A stretch of 64,000 nt of DNA from JBDHWI01 sp964590135 (GCA_964590135.1 CAZPVX010000015.1:51078-115077), one strand, 5' to 3'. Shown: positions 52,995-61,565, numbered from the stretch's first letter. The notes: generated by a model from the sequence alone, not told the origin. Translations and numbers: made by a program.

Positions 52995-53261
52995 ATGAAC
53001 TCGACGAATCAACTTGTTGGCAATTTCTCTTTTGGTCGTGTCGGCTCGAACAACAGCCGGCTCGCCTTATTCAGGCGCTCCGCTGCACTCATGCAGCGGA
53101 GCGCACGAACACAGGAGATGCATGTCGCAACAACCCTTTCAAGATTCCAATGCCCCTTTGAGATGGCTTTTCTGGTGCGGCGTGGTCATCACCGCGCTGT
53201 GTTTCTTTCTCTTCAGCAGCGTGTTTGGCGCCATCGCTGTGCCGAACCACACCGAGCTTGA
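52995..53261 (+). CDS. Possible short leader ORF overlapping the next gene
   Basis: An ORF of 88 codons starting at ATG 52995 with a very good Shine-Dalgarno (AGGAG, 7-8 bp upstream). A 14-codon ORF (52953-52997) ends across this ATG in ATGA fashion. The first ~25 residues ('MNSTNQLVGNFSFGRVG') look unlike the rest, and the region after 53122 overlaps the membrane protein gene in another frame, so the full 88 residues are doubtful. It may serve as a translated leader that controls the stem-loop at 53075-53104 and thereby the next gene. Low support as a protein. Confidence 0.3.
   Translation: MNSTNQLVGNFSFGRVGSNNSRLALFRRSAALMQRSARTQEMHVATTLSRFQCPFEMAFLVRRGHHRAVFLSLQQRVWRHRCAEPHRA
53075..53104 (+). 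promoter_or_regulatory. Perfect 13-bp stem-loop just upstream of the 53122 gene
   Basis: GCGCTCCGCTGCA (53075-53087), loop CTCA, TGCAGCGGAGCGC (53092-53104): an uninterrupted GC-rich hairpin of very high stability. It ends 8 nt before the Shine-Dalgarno AGGAG (53113-53117) and 17 nt before ATG 53122. There is no T-run, so it is not a classical terminator. It lies inside the possible leader ORF that starts at 52995, a layout that would allow translation-dependent control or RNase protection. Confidence 0.6.
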
Positions 53262-53811
53262 GCGGACGCTCACGCCCTCGCCGCCAGCACCGACACCGAT
53301 CCCTACAGCCATTCCCCAACCAGCGCCTGATGCATCTCAGAGCGCAACGGGAGGTGTGGACTTCGTGCTGTTGGGATGGCTGGCTTTCGTGCTGACCGCC
53401 GCCGGCATTGCTCTCTTCGCAGTGATAGCTGCGCATCAAGTCCGACGCACTGCGCCGACCTTGGCGCCACCGGCGCCGCCGATGCTGACGGTTAAAAGCG
53501 TTGCTCACCAGCCGATCACGGCGCAGCAATTGGAGGCATTCAGTTGCGCGATGCGCGATGATGCCCTGATTGCCGGCAAACAAGCTGCGCGCGAGATGTT
53601 TTGGCAGAGCGCATATCGGCAAACAAAGGCGGCTGCCCAGGGCGTAGAGCGCGAGGCAGAACTTGTGACGGGGCAAAGCAAGGCGCGCGAGCCGGCGGTG
53701 GTGCGCAACAGCCGGCGCTTGCATGCCCAACCAAAATCAGATGAGACTGTGCGGCATGCCGGCCGCCGCAATGGTGCAGCGCAGCACAAAGGCGCCGGCC
53801 CGCGCTTGTGA
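53122..53811 (+). CDS. Membrane protein with two helices and a basic cytoplasmic tail
   Basis: A 229-residue protein from ATG 53122 (AGGAG 4 nt before). Helices are at about residues 14-36 ('WLFWCGVVITALCFFLFSSV') and 76-97 ('VLLGWLAFVLTAAGIALFAV'). A Pro/Thr-rich external loop of about 35 residues lies between. The tail (about 98-229) is rich in Ala, Gln, Arg and Lys, with helical charged stretches ('REMFWQSAYRQTKAAAQGVE') that could contact nucleic acid or ATPase partners. No domain is recognised. It follows the two ATPase genes and precedes another small membrane protein, so a four-gene system is suspected. Confidence 0.65.
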   Translation: MSQQPFQDSNAPLRWLFWCGVVITALCFFLFSSVFGAIAVPNHTELERTLTPSPPAPTPIPTAIPQPAPDASQSATGGVDFVLLGWLAFVLTAAGIALFAVIAAHQVRRTAPTLAPPAPPMLTVKSVAHQPITAQQLEAFSCAMRDDALIAGKQAAREMFWQSAYRQTKAAAQGVEREAELVTGQSKAREPAVVRNSRRLHAQPKSDETVRHAGRRNGAAQHKGAGPRL

Positions 53812-53841
53812 AAGTGCCAATTTCATGGCGAAAGGAGAGGC

Positions 53842-54087
53842 ATGCTGGAGCTATTGCTGATTCTCTCGCTTGTAATGAATATCATGCAGTTCTTCTGGCT
53901 GGTCGCGCTGGCTGGCGAACGCAGATCCCTGCATGAGCAAATTCGCTGGTTTCAACAGCAGATCGAGCAGTTGCAACGTGAGCAGGTCGCGGGATTTGGC
54001 AGCGGCGGATCGGGCGGACTGCTCATCGCGATCGTCCTGATCCTCTTCGTGGTGGTGGGCGGGGCGTTGCTCACGCGCGGCGGGTAG
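53842..54087 (+). CDS. Small two-helix membrane protein with a central coiled coil
   Basis: An 81-residue protein. It has an N-terminal helix ('MLELLLILSLVMNIMQFFWL'), a short coiled-coil-like segment ('RRSLHEQIRWFQQQIEQLQRE'), given in parts as 'SLHEQIRWFQQQIEQLQR', a Gly/Ser hinge, and a C-terminal helix ('LLIAIVLILFVVVGGALL'). AAAGGAGAGG stands about 5-8 bp upstream of the ATG. It starts 30 bp after the previous gene, so the two are probably translated from one mRNA. Such hairpin-like membrane proteins often act as small structural or regulatory subunits. No family is recognised. Confidence 0.65.
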   Translation: MLELLLILSLVMNIMQFFWLVALAGERRSLHEQIRWFQQQIEQLQREQVAGFGSGGSGGLLIAIVLILFVVVGGALLTRGG

Positions 54088-54295
54088 TAAGCCGGCGAGG
54101 GATGATGCCCCAAAAGGAGTTTTGCGGATTTGCGTCGAAGCGCTGGCATCCATATTTTGGGTGTCGGCGCTTCTGACAAGCTGGGTCAACCGCGCAAATC
54201 CACTTCTGTGTTGGACTGAACAAGCCCCTGCCTTGCCATCTTCGTCCTTATAAAATGCATGGAGTGGTTAGCCCAGAGATGACGCGAGCGAGAAG

Positions 54296-54647
54296 AGGGG
54301 GCGATCGTAGGTTGGATCGACACGCCGAAAGTGCTGTTGCTGCGCCTGCAAGTGATTGAGCTTCGCCGCGATTCCGTCGTCGCCGAACAGATTGCGGGTG
54401 CGGCGCTCAAGACAGCCTTCCGCGACCAACACCGCAAGACCTGAAGATATCAACAGCTTGCACACTTCAATGGTTCAGATTGCACCTGACTCGCGGCGAA
54501 TTTGACAAGAACGTGCTCAACGCCCAACGATTGGAAATGGTGGCCCTGATTGAACTGGGCCTTTACAAAGACGCCTACGACTTGTCGTTAGCGATCGAGG
54601 CCAGCCCAATCTACCGCAACAGCGGCGCGACGATTAACTCAACGTGA
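54296..54647 (+). pseudogene. Decayed coding remnants
   Basis: Two protein-like stretches are interrupted by stops or frame changes: one reads 'VGWIDTPKVLLLRLQVIELR' with 'QIAGAALKTAFRDQHRK', the other, from about 54481, 'TRGEFDKNVLNAQRLEMV', 'ALIELGLYKDAYDLSLAI', 'EASPIYRNSG'. Codon usage looks coding, but neither has a start signal or full length. No family is recognised with confidence. Both look like remains of one or two lost genes in the 1.1-kb gene-free stretch 54088-55204. Confidence 0.4.
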
Positions 54648-54668
54648 CTTGCTACCTATACCGCCTAC

Positions 54669-54747
54669 CGTCATGCCCACGAAAGTGGGCATCCAGATCT
54701 AGACCTAGCCCCAAAAGGGCTGGATTCCCGCCTTTGCGGGAATGACG
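54669..54747. mobile_element. Paired dRS3/REP-like palindromic element (MITE-like)
   Basis: Left arm 54670-54696 (GTCATGCCCAC...GTGGGCATCCAG) and right arm 54720-54746 (CTGGATTCCCGC...GCGGGAATGAC) are near-inverted copies of one another (GTCATxCCC...GGGxATCCAG). Each arm is itself a hairpin. The right arm contains ATTCCC-N8-GGGAAT, the core of neisserial dRS3-type repeats, which are known as integration targets and dispersed small repeats. The 23-bp centre (ATCTAGACCTAGCCCCAAAAGGG) is unique. No transposase is near, so it is non-autonomous. It sits between decayed gene fragments. Confidence 0.65.
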
Positions 54748-54829
54748 TTGGCGCTTCCATGCCTGGGTGGCAAGTCGCGTTAACTCAGCCACAGTCAGCA
54801 AGGGGAATTGGGCGTGGCTTGACGGCGAG

Positions 54830-55065
54830 CTGCGTGAGTTTGGCATGAGCCGCACCAGGTTGCTGCACCTGCTTGGCATCAGCATGCCGGCCGCTATCTG
54901 CGCAGCTGGCTGCCCTGTTCACCAGCGCCGGCGTGACGAGAATCGCGCCGGATGGGTGACCTCTATTGGGATGCGCTCATGGTCTGGAAGATGGCCGACA
55001 TTCTGTGGCTGCAAGACGTTCCCACGGCGACGCTGCATGCGCTCGCATGTGGAAAAATAGCCTCA
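54830..55065 (+). pseudogene. Frameshifted gene fragment
   Basis: A reading frame with 'AQLAALFTSAGVTRIAPDG' stops abruptly at 'GATGGGTGA', and coding sense continues in another frame with 'DLYWDALMVWKMADILWLQD', 'VPTATLHALACGKIAS'. Together this looks like the C-terminal part of one lost protein carrying a frameshift. The product is not recognised. The segment closes 140 bp before dnaE, and its decay probably followed the same event as the remnants at 54296-54647. Confidence 0.4.
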
Positions 55066-55204
55066 TCGCTCCACCTTAAACTTGGCCCACGCGCAGAATT
55101 TTTGTGCTAAATTCATGTCGGCACTTTTAATCACCAGTTCACCCTTGTGACTGGCGATTCGTATCCCAACCGTCAATCGAAAATCGCAAAGCGTCAATTG
55201 CCCG

Positions 55205-58200
55205 ATGTCCTTCGTCCACCTGCACAACCACAGCGAGTATTCCATGCTCGACGGCCTGGCCAAGGTCAAGCGCATGGCGAAGCACGCCGCTGAGCAGAAC
55301 ATGCCGGCCATCGCGCTGACCGACCACGGCGTGATGCACGGCGCGATCGAGTTCAGTGATGCCTGCGCAGACGCCGGCGTCAAGCCGATCATCGGCATGG
55401 AGGCTTACCTCACCAAGCGCGGCCGGCGCATGCAGGACCGTGACAACAATTTCGACCGCAGCCCGCATCACCTGCTGCTGCTGGCGATGAACCAGACCGG
55501 CTACAAGAACCTGATGCGGCTGGCCACGCTATCGCAACTCGAAGGCTTTTACTACAAGCCGCGCATCGACCACGCCGCGCTGGCTGAGTTCAGCGAGGGC
55601 ATCATCTGCACCAGCGGCTGCCCCAGCGCCGAGATCCCTCGCCTGATCCTGGAGGGCAAGCACGACCTCGCCCGAGAAGCGACGCAGTGGTATCTGAATG
55701 TCTTCAAGGATCGCTTCTACTTTGAGATTCAGGAGCATGACCTGCCTGAGTTTCACCAGATCAACGAGCGTGTGATCGAATGGGCCAGGGAATTTGGCGC
55801 GCCAGTCATTGCGACGAATGACGCGCACTACGTCAAGCGCGAGGACGCCATCCCGCACGACCTGATGCTGTGCATCCAGACCACGTCGCTGTTCAGCGAT
55901 CCGAAGCGGATGAAGTTCAACGACGATTCGTATTACCTGCGCAGCGAGGCGGAGATGCGGGCGCTGTTCGACCCGATCTGCCCGGAAGCCATCACCAACA
56001 CGGTTGAACTGGCCGAGCGTTGCGACGTGAAGCTGAAGGACAAGACCTTCCACCTGCCACACTTCAAACGGCCGGCGCGCTTTGCCACTGATGCGGATTA
56101 CATGCGCTACCTGTGCGAGATTGGCTTCGAGTTGCGCTACGGCATCCCTGCGCGCGCGGATGGCACATGGATGCACGAGGCGCAACCGCCGTTGCCAGAG
56201 GACGGATTTGTCGCCGCGAGCCAGCATGCTGACGCTGGGAAGCCGGCTCCGCAGGGGCTGGCGGTTGTGGGCCGCCCTTCCCAGGTCGTGTGTTTCGGCG
56301 AAGATGCGCCCATCAAGTTGACTGCGCTCAGCCCATTGGCGCTGCCGATAGCCGACGCCCATCCGGCCATGACGCCGCGCCGGCTGCGCGAGCGCCTGCA
56401 ATTCGAGATCGACACCATTGTGGCGATGGGCTTCCCCACCTACATGCTGATCGTGTGGGATCTGATTCGCTTCTGCCGCGAGAGGGGCATCTGGTGGGAT
56501 GTGCGCGGCAGCGCCGCCGGCAGCATGGTCAGTCATGTGCTGATGCTCACCAATATCGAGCCGGTGAGCAACGACCTGTATTTCGAGCGCTTCCTGAACC
56601 CCGAGCGCGTGACCATGCCGGATATCGACATGGACTTCCCCGACGACCAGCGCCATCTGCTCGTCGATTACACCATCGAGAAATACGGCAAGGACAATGT
56701 CGCTCAGATCATCACCTTTGGCACGATGGCCGCGCGCGCGGCATTGAAGGACATCGGGCGCGTGCTGGATATTCCGCTGCCAGAAGTAAATCGGGTGACG
56801 CAGCTTGTGCCTGCAATCCCCGGCAAGCCGGTCACGCTGAAGGAAGCGCTGGAGTTGCCTGAGATCAAGGCGCTGTATGAGTCGGAAGATCATCTGCGCA
56901 ACCTGTATGACAAGGCCATGCTGGTGGAGGGCGCGGTGCGCAACGCCGGCACGCACGCCGCCGGCGTCGTCATCGCCGACAAGCCGTTGATCGAATATGC
57001 GCCGCTGCACCGGCTGACCGGCACGCCCATCACGCCCAACTTGAACGCGGTCACGCAGTTCGAGATGAATCACCTGGAATCCATCGGCCTCTTGAAGATG
57101 GACTATCTCGGCTTGTCGATGCTCACGATCATCCGCAAGGCGTGCGAGTTGATCGAACAGCGACACGGCAAGCGATACACGCTCAATGACATTCCCATCC
57201 ACGAGAAGGTCACCTATGATGTGTTGAGTCGCGGCGATGTGGCCGGCGTATTCCAGGTGGAAAGCACCGGCATGAGAAATCTGATGATGCAGATGAAGCC
57301 GCAGCGCTTCGAGAACATCGTCGCAGCACTGTCACTGTATCGCCCCGGCCCGCTCGAATACATCCCAACCTACATCAAGCGCATGCACGGCGAAGAAGGT
57401 GTGACGTATCACCACATCGATTTGAAGCCGGCGCTCGAAGAGACGATGGGTATTCTGGTCTATCAGGAGCAGATCATGCGTGTGGCGCGCGACTTCGCCG
57501 GCTATTCGATGGGCGAGGCCGACACCATCCGCAAGGCCGTGTCGAAGAAGGTCAAGGAGCAACTCGACAAGCACAAGAGCAAGTTTCGTGATGGCGCGGT
57601 GAGGAAGGGCTATCCTTCCGAGATCGCCGACAAGATCTGGAGCGATATCGAATTCTTTGCGCGCTATGGCTTCAACAAATCGCACGCCGCCATCTATGCC
57701 AGTATCACCTGTCAGACGGCCTACCTGAAGGGCAAATATCCGCTGGAATATTTCTGCGCGCTGCTGACGGTCGAGAGCGGCAACACTGAAAAGATCACTG
57801 GCTTGATCGGCGACGCCAAACAGCACGGCATCAAGATTCTGCCGCCGAGCGTGAACGCGTCGATGCAGGATTTCACCATTGAGGATCTCCATTCGGCGCG
57901 TCCCCGTTCAGCGAGAGAGGGCAAGAGCGGAGACGCCATTCGCTTCGGCCTGATGGCGATCAAGGGCGTAGGCTCTGGCCCAGTGAACGCGATCATCGAG
58001 GCACGCAATCCTTCGACAGGCCCAGGCGGCAGGTTCAAATCGCTGGATGATTTTTGCCGGCGCGTGGACATGACCACGATGAACAAGCGCGCCCTCGAAG
58101 CGTTGATCAAGGTCGGCGCGTTTGATGATTTCGGCGCGCGCTCGCAGTTGCTTGCGGTGGTCGACCAGATGATCGGCAACGCGGTGACGGCGCGCCGCGC

Positions 58201-59377
58201 TGCCGAGCGCGGCCAGAGCATGCTGTTCGGCGGCCTTGATACAAGCATCGAGACTGACCTGATCGTGTTACCGAAGAACGTGAAGGACATCCCGCGCAAG
58301 CAATTGCTGCAGGAAGAGAAGGAGTTGATCGGCACATATGTGTCGGAGCATCCACTACAGGCCTCGCTGGATGCCCTGCAAGAGCAGGTGACGCACAACA
58401 GCAGTCAGCTCGGGCCGGCGGAAAATGGACAAAAGGTGCTGATGGCCGGCGTGATCTCGTTCATTCGCCCGCACACCACCAAAGCCGGCAAATCCATGGC
58501 CTTTGGCGAGATGGAAGATCTGTTCGGCCGCATCGAACTGACCATCTTCCCGCGCACGTGGGATGAGTATCAGGACAAGTTGGTGAAAGACAAGGTCGTG
58601 CTGATTGCCGGCAAGGCCGAGGTGCCGGAGGGTGGCGCGGCGAAGATCCTCGTTGAGCGCGTGAGCGACTCCTTTGAGGTGGCCCGCAACGCCGATGCAG
58701 ACGCCGCGAAGGTGTATTACCGCGCGGATGATCGTTGGGACGACGTCGGCAGCGCCGGCGTGAGCGAGGACGCGATCCAGGCGTTCTACGCGATGGATGT
58801 GACGCCTGGCGTCGCGTCCCCTGCCTCAACTTCCGATTTGCAATCGATCGCGGCGCTTGACGACGTGTCATTCGTCGATGATGGCGAGGGCGCGCCGTTG
58901 CCGGCGGAAGGCTCGATCGAGGCTGATCCGGCGTTTACCAGGCCGGCGGAGGCTGATCTTTCGGCGTTTGATGACGTCTCATTCAACGATGATGGCGAAG
59001 AAGAGCAGCAAGTCGATCAAGTCATTCAGGTTGCGGTGGAGGATGACGCGCCGGCGCGCCATCAACCCGCCGCTCATGGCACATCACAGCCGACGACCAA
59101 CCCGCACCCCCGCGCACAGGATCTGCCGCTGATCGCGACGCGTGAGCCGCTGGTGGTGATGATGCATCGCAATGGTGACCCAAAGAGCGACGTTGCGAAG
59201 CTGGAAGCGGTGATTCAGACGCTGCGCAAATATGAGGGTGAGCAGCCTTTTGTGATCGCCTTGCGCAACGGCGGCGGCAAAGACATGAACATCGACTTTC
59301 CCAACGACACCACGCGCGATTGCGCTGAATTGCGCGCGGAATTGGTTGCGCTGCTCGGCGCGAGGTGCGTGCAATAG
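55205..59377 (+). CDS. dnaE: DNA polymerase III alpha subunit (DnaE)
   Basis: A 1390-residue replicative polymerase. PHP domain at the start ('SFVHLHNHSEYSMLDG', 'ALTDHGVMHGAIEF'), palm catalytic Asp residues in 'MPDIDMDFPDDQR' (about 472-483), fingers with 'GTHAAGVVIADKPLIEYAPL', 'ALYRPGP'-type 'LSLYRPGPLEYIPTYIKR', 'NKSHAAIYASITCQTAYLKG', helix-hairpin-helix region, and an OB fold near 1078-1155 ('LMAGVISFIRPHTTKAGKSM'). After the OB fold comes a ~150-residue acidic, low-complexity stretch with twice-repeated 'FDDVSFNDDGE'-like sequence, then a C-terminal beta domain. A ~60-residue insertion (about residues 317-380) sits before the palm. It is longer than E. coli DnaE (1160). Promoter region holds 'TCAATCGAAAATCGC'-type repeats. 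Confidence 0.96.
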   Translation: MSFVHLHNHSEYSMLDGLAKVKRMAKHAAEQNMPAIALTDHGVMHGAIEFSDACADAGVKPIIGMEAYLTKRGRRMQDRDNNFDRSPHHLLLLAMNQTGYKNLMRLATLSQLEGFYYKPRIDHAALAEFSEGIICTSGCPSAEIPRLILEGKHDLAREATQWYLNVFKDRFYFEIQEHDLPEFHQINERVIEWAREFGAPVIATNDAHYVKREDAIPHDLMLCIQTTSLFSDPKRMKFNDDSYYLRSEAEMRALFDPICPEAITNTVELAERCDVKLKDKTFHLPHFKRPARFATDADYMRYLCEIGFELRYGIPARADGTWMHEAQPPLPEDGFVAASQHADAGKPAPQGLAVVGRPSQVVCFGEDAPIKLTALSPLALPIADAHPAMTPRRLRERLQFEIDTIVAMGFPTYMLIVWDLIRFCRERGIWWDVRGSAAGSMVSHVLMLTNIEPVSNDLYFERFLNPERVTMPDIDMDFPDDQRHLLVDYTIEKYGKDNVAQIITFGTMAARAALKDIGRVLDIPLPEVNRVTQLVPAIPGKPVTLKEALELPEIKALYESEDHLRNLYDKAMLVEGAVRNAGTHAAGVVIADKPLIEYAPLHRLTGTPITPNLNAVTQFEMNHLESIGLLKMDYLGLSMLTIIRKACELIEQRHGKRYTLNDIPIHEKVTYDVLSRGDVAGVFQVESTGMRNLMMQMKPQRFENIVAALSLYRPGPLEYIPTYIKRMHGEEGVTYHHIDLKPALEETMGILVYQEQIMRVARDFAGYSMGEADTIRKAVSKKVKEQLDKHKSKFRDGAVRKGYPSEIADKIWSDIEFFARYGFNKSHAAIYASITCQTAYLKGKYPLEYFCALLTVESGNTEKITGLIGDAKQHGIKILPPSVNASMQDFTIEDLHSARPRSAREGKSGDAIRFGLMAIKGVGSGPVNAIIEARNPSTGPGGRFKSLDDFCRRVDMTTMNKRALEALIKVGAFDDFGARSQLLAVVDQMIGNAVTARRAAERGQSMLFGGLDTSIETDLIVLPKNVKDIPRKQLLQEEKELIGTYVSEHPLQASLDALQEQVTHNSSQLGPAENGQKVLMAGVISFIRPHTTKAGKSMAFGEMEDLFGRIELTIFPRTWDEYQDKLVKDKVVLIAGKAEVPEGGAAKILVERVSDSFEVARNADADAAKVYYRADDRWDDVGSAGVSEDAIQAFYAMDVTPGVASPASTSDLQSIAALDDVSFVDDGEGAPLPAEGSIEADPAFTRPAEADLSAFDDVSFNDDGEEEQQVDQVIQVAVEDDAPARHQPAAHGTSQPTTNPHPRAQDLPLIATREPLVVMMHRNGDPKSDVAKLEAVIQTLRKYEGEQPFVIALRNGGGKDMNIDFPNDTTRDCAELRAELVALLGARCVQ

Positions 59378-59381
59378 AGGC

Positions 59382-59418
59382 AAAGGGTCGAAGCGCTCCG
59401 TGCGCCGCGACCCTTTTT
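59382..59418. terminator. Intrinsic terminator after dnaE
   Basis: AAAGGGTCG (59382-59390) pairs with CGACCCTTT (59408-59416), loop 17 nt, followed by T-run to 59418. It also reads back as AAAGGG on the minus strand and so can serve the convergent gene 59422-59733. Confidence 0.8.
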
Positions 59419-59421
59419 CGC

Positions 59422-59733
59422 TCATTCAGCTTCTTTTTGCGCGCCAGACTTCAATGCCGGCTCCGGCGGTTTGGGCCGCTCTGGCGTCTTCTGTTCGCTC
59501 GGTGTTGCGTCGGAATCTGCGCCTTCGCCGCTTTCCCATCCGATGATCCATACGCACAGGCCGGCCAGCCCGATCGTCGCCAGAATCAGGAACAGCCACT
59601 GGTTCCACAGCAACCCCACATCGCGCGCGGCGATGACCAGGATGATGACCATGCCGATTGCCAGCGCAATCCATGCTGCCAGACGCGGCCTTGCCGCTGC
59701 GAAAGCCTTGATTCTGTCGATCATGGTTTGCAT
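59422..59733 (-). CDS. Small membrane protein of unknown function
   Basis: A 103-residue protein with a basic N-terminus ('RIKAFAAARPR') and two hydrophobic helices (about 18-40 and 45-66). The Glu/Pro/Lys-rich C-terminal tail of about 35 residues ('SEQKTPERPKPPEPALKSG') is cytoplasmic and disordered. Start at ATG 59733 or, in frame, 59724 ('MIDRIK'). No motif indicates a function. It lies 9 bp downstream of the FHA gene on the same strand and is likely in one operon with it. Confidence 0.7.
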   Translation of the reverse strand: MQTMIDRIKAFAAARPRLAAWIALAIGMVIILVIAARDVGLLWNQWLFLILATIGLAGLCVWIIGWESGEGADSDATPSEQKTPERPKPPEPALKSGAQKEAE

Positions 59734-59742
59734 TCTACAGAA

Positions 59743-60477
59743 TCACACCGGCGCATCCCACGTGCCGGTGCTGTTCAACGAAAACTCCTCACCGTAGATT
59801 AGCTCGAAGCCGCCCAGCGACAGCACATCGCCGGCTTCCAGTGTGCATTGCTGGATGGCGTAACCGTTCAGCGACGTGCCGCCGCTGCTGCCGACGTCCA
59901 CCGCCAGGAATTTGCCCAGCGCATCTTGCCAGCGCAACTCCAGATGCTTGCGCGACACGCGGCGGTCATCCACGATCACGTCATTGTCGTGCGCGCGTCC
60001 AATCCGCACAGTGGTGCTGGTCAGATTGATGTGCCGGCGGCCATCTACGATCAAGAAGGGCTTGCGCGGCAGATGCGCGCTGATCGCCGGCGTGACTGAG
60101 GTGTCCTGTTGCGGCAGGCTGCGGCTGATGTGACGCGCCTTCACGCTCAGGTGATGCGCCGGCACAGTTGGGCTGCCCCACAGCAGCACGCGTGGCGGCG
60201 CATCCAGCCGCAGCCCCATCTGAAGCATGATCTGACGTATGCTCTCGGACATCTCTTCCGCGATGCGCGGCTGTGTGCGCTCCAACTCGCGCAGGTCGTT
60301 GTCATTCAGCGTCACCCAGAAGTGGTTTGGCGGCGCCGGCAATGCACCATCCGCCTGGGCATCCTCGATGGCGCGAACAATGGCGCGCAGCACTTCGTTG
60401 CCGCCCAACTTGCCGCCCATCGCCCGCGCAAGCGACGCCTCGATCAACTGCTGGGCCAGGTCCTCGAATCGATTCAT
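59743..60477 (-). CDS. FhaA-type protein (DUF3662 + FHA domain)
   Basis: A 244-residue protein. N-terminal DUF3662 (about 1-110: 'MNRFEDLAQQLIEASLARAM', 'HFWVTLNDNDLREL'), and C-terminal FHA domain (about 145-240) with the phosphothreonine-binding 'TVRIGRAHDNDVIVDDRRVS' and 'RKHLELRW', 'VDVGSSGGTSLNGYAI'. FhaA-like proteins bind phosphorylated partners and in actinobacteria regulate cell-wall synthesis, where the gene usually adjoins Ser/Thr kinase and pbpA/rodA genes; none of these is adjacent here. The FHA core residues (Arg, Ser, His, Asn) are intact. Confidence 0.88.
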   Translation of the reverse strand: MNRFEDLAQQLIEASLARAMGGKLGGNEVLRAIVRAIEDAQADGALPAPPNHFWVTLNDNDLRELERTQPRIAEEMSESIRQIMLQMGLRLDAPPRVLLWGSPTVPAHHLSVKARHISRSLPQQDTSVTPAISAHLPRKPFLIVDGRRHINLTSTTVRIGRAHDNDVIVDDRRVSRKHLELRWQDALGKFLAVDVGSSGGTSLNGYAIQQCTLEAGDVLSLGGFELIYGEEFSLNSTGTWDAPV

Positions 60478-60568
60478 CTGGGTAAATGGTAATGGGTAAT
60501 TGGCGATTTGTGATGGGTCACTGTCTCGTTATCCGCTTGCAGACTGCCAATCGCTTATCATTCCTGCC

Positions 60569-61489
60569 ATGGATTCGAATGAGGCAATGGCGGCATCGCC
60601 AGGCGTTGGGCGCGTGGCGTCTGGCCTGTTGCGCAGCATGCGGCCGAAGCAGTGGACCAAAAACATCTTCGTCTTTGCGGCGCTGGTGTTCGACGCCAAA
60701 TTATTGCAGCCGGCGCCGCTGATTGCCACGATCATCGGCTTCATCGTGCTGTGCATGTTGTCCAGCGCGGTGTATCTGGTGAATGACAGCGCCGATGTGC
60801 AGGCCGACCGCGCCCACCCAAAGAAGCGCCATCGCCCGATTGCCGCCGGCGATGTGTCGGTGCCGATAGCCGTTGCGTGGGCGGTCGTGCTGGTGGCCGC
60901 CGGCCTGCTGATCGCCTTCCTCACCAACACCATGTTCGGCCTGGTCGCCCTCACCTACTTCATCGTCGCCACGACCTACACCTTCAAAGTCAAGCACATC
61001 GTGATTCTGGACGTGCTGTTTCTGGCTGCCGGCTTCGTGCTGCGGGTGGCTGCCGGCATCCCGCTGGTTGAGGCGGAGCGCTTCTCACCCTGGCTGTTCA
61101 CCTGCATGGCCTTGCTGGCTTTGCTGATCGGCTTTGGCAAGCGCCGCGCCGAACTGGTGGAGTTGGACGGCCGCGCCACCACCCGCGCCATCCTCAGCGA
61201 ATACACCGTGCCGCTACTCGACCAGATCATCGCCATTGTCACCGGCGCGTTGATCGTAGCCTACACGTTCTACACGTTCTCTGCCCCGCAGTTGCCGGAC
61301 AACCATCTGATGATGCTGACGGTGCCGTTCGTGGTGTATGGCTTGTTTCGCTACCTGTATCTGGTGCATGTGAAGCATGAAGGCGGCGCGCCGGATGAAT
61401 TGGCGCTGAGGGATCGTCCGTTGCAGGCTGCGTTCATCCTGTGGGGATTGTCGGCAATCGTGGTGATCTACCTGGGGCGGATGTTGTAG
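60569..61489 (+). CDS. UbiA-family polyprenyltransferase, decaprenyl-phosphate phosphoribosyltransferase-like
   Basis: A 306-residue polytopic protein from ATG 60569 (upstream in-frame codons to 60500 are simple-sequence). Nine or so helices. The first Asp-rich motif 'YLVNDSADVQADRAHPKKRH' (NDxxDxxxDR) is intact and the second, 'GFGKRRAELVELD', fits the DPPR synthase group, as do 'MRPKQWTKNIFVFAALVF' and the 'HPKKRHRPIA' segment. Members transfer a phosphoribosyl group to decaprenyl phosphate for arabinan precursors, but related Chloroflexota members may use other donors. The partner oxidoreductase genes (dprE1/2) are not in this window. Confidence 0.85.
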   Translation: MDSNEAMAASPGVGRVASGLLRSMRPKQWTKNIFVFAALVFDAKLLQPAPLIATIIGFIVLCMLSSAVYLVNDSADVQADRAHPKKRHRPIAAGDVSVPIAVAWAVVLVAAGLLIAFLTNTMFGLVALTYFIVATTYTFKVKHIVILDVLFLAAGFVLRVAAGIPLVEAERFSPWLFTCMALLALLIGFGKRRAELVELDGRATTRAILSEYTVPLLDQIIAIVTGALIVAYTFYTFSAPQLPDNHLMMLTVPFVVYGLFRYLYLVHVKHEGGAPDELALRDRPLQAAFILWGLSAIVVIYLGRML

Positions 61490-61565
61490 CAGCCGCATGC
61501 CCGCCGGCGGGTACGGTTCGTTGGACGAACTTTCAACTATCTTGCAAATTCGTCGGGAAAATCCA

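Noticed and set aside
55529..57202. Long antisense ORF of 557 codons over dnaE
   Set aside because: Shadow of a conserved polymerase gene; composition (His, Arg, Gln, Val) is typical of antisense translation in GC-rich DNA.
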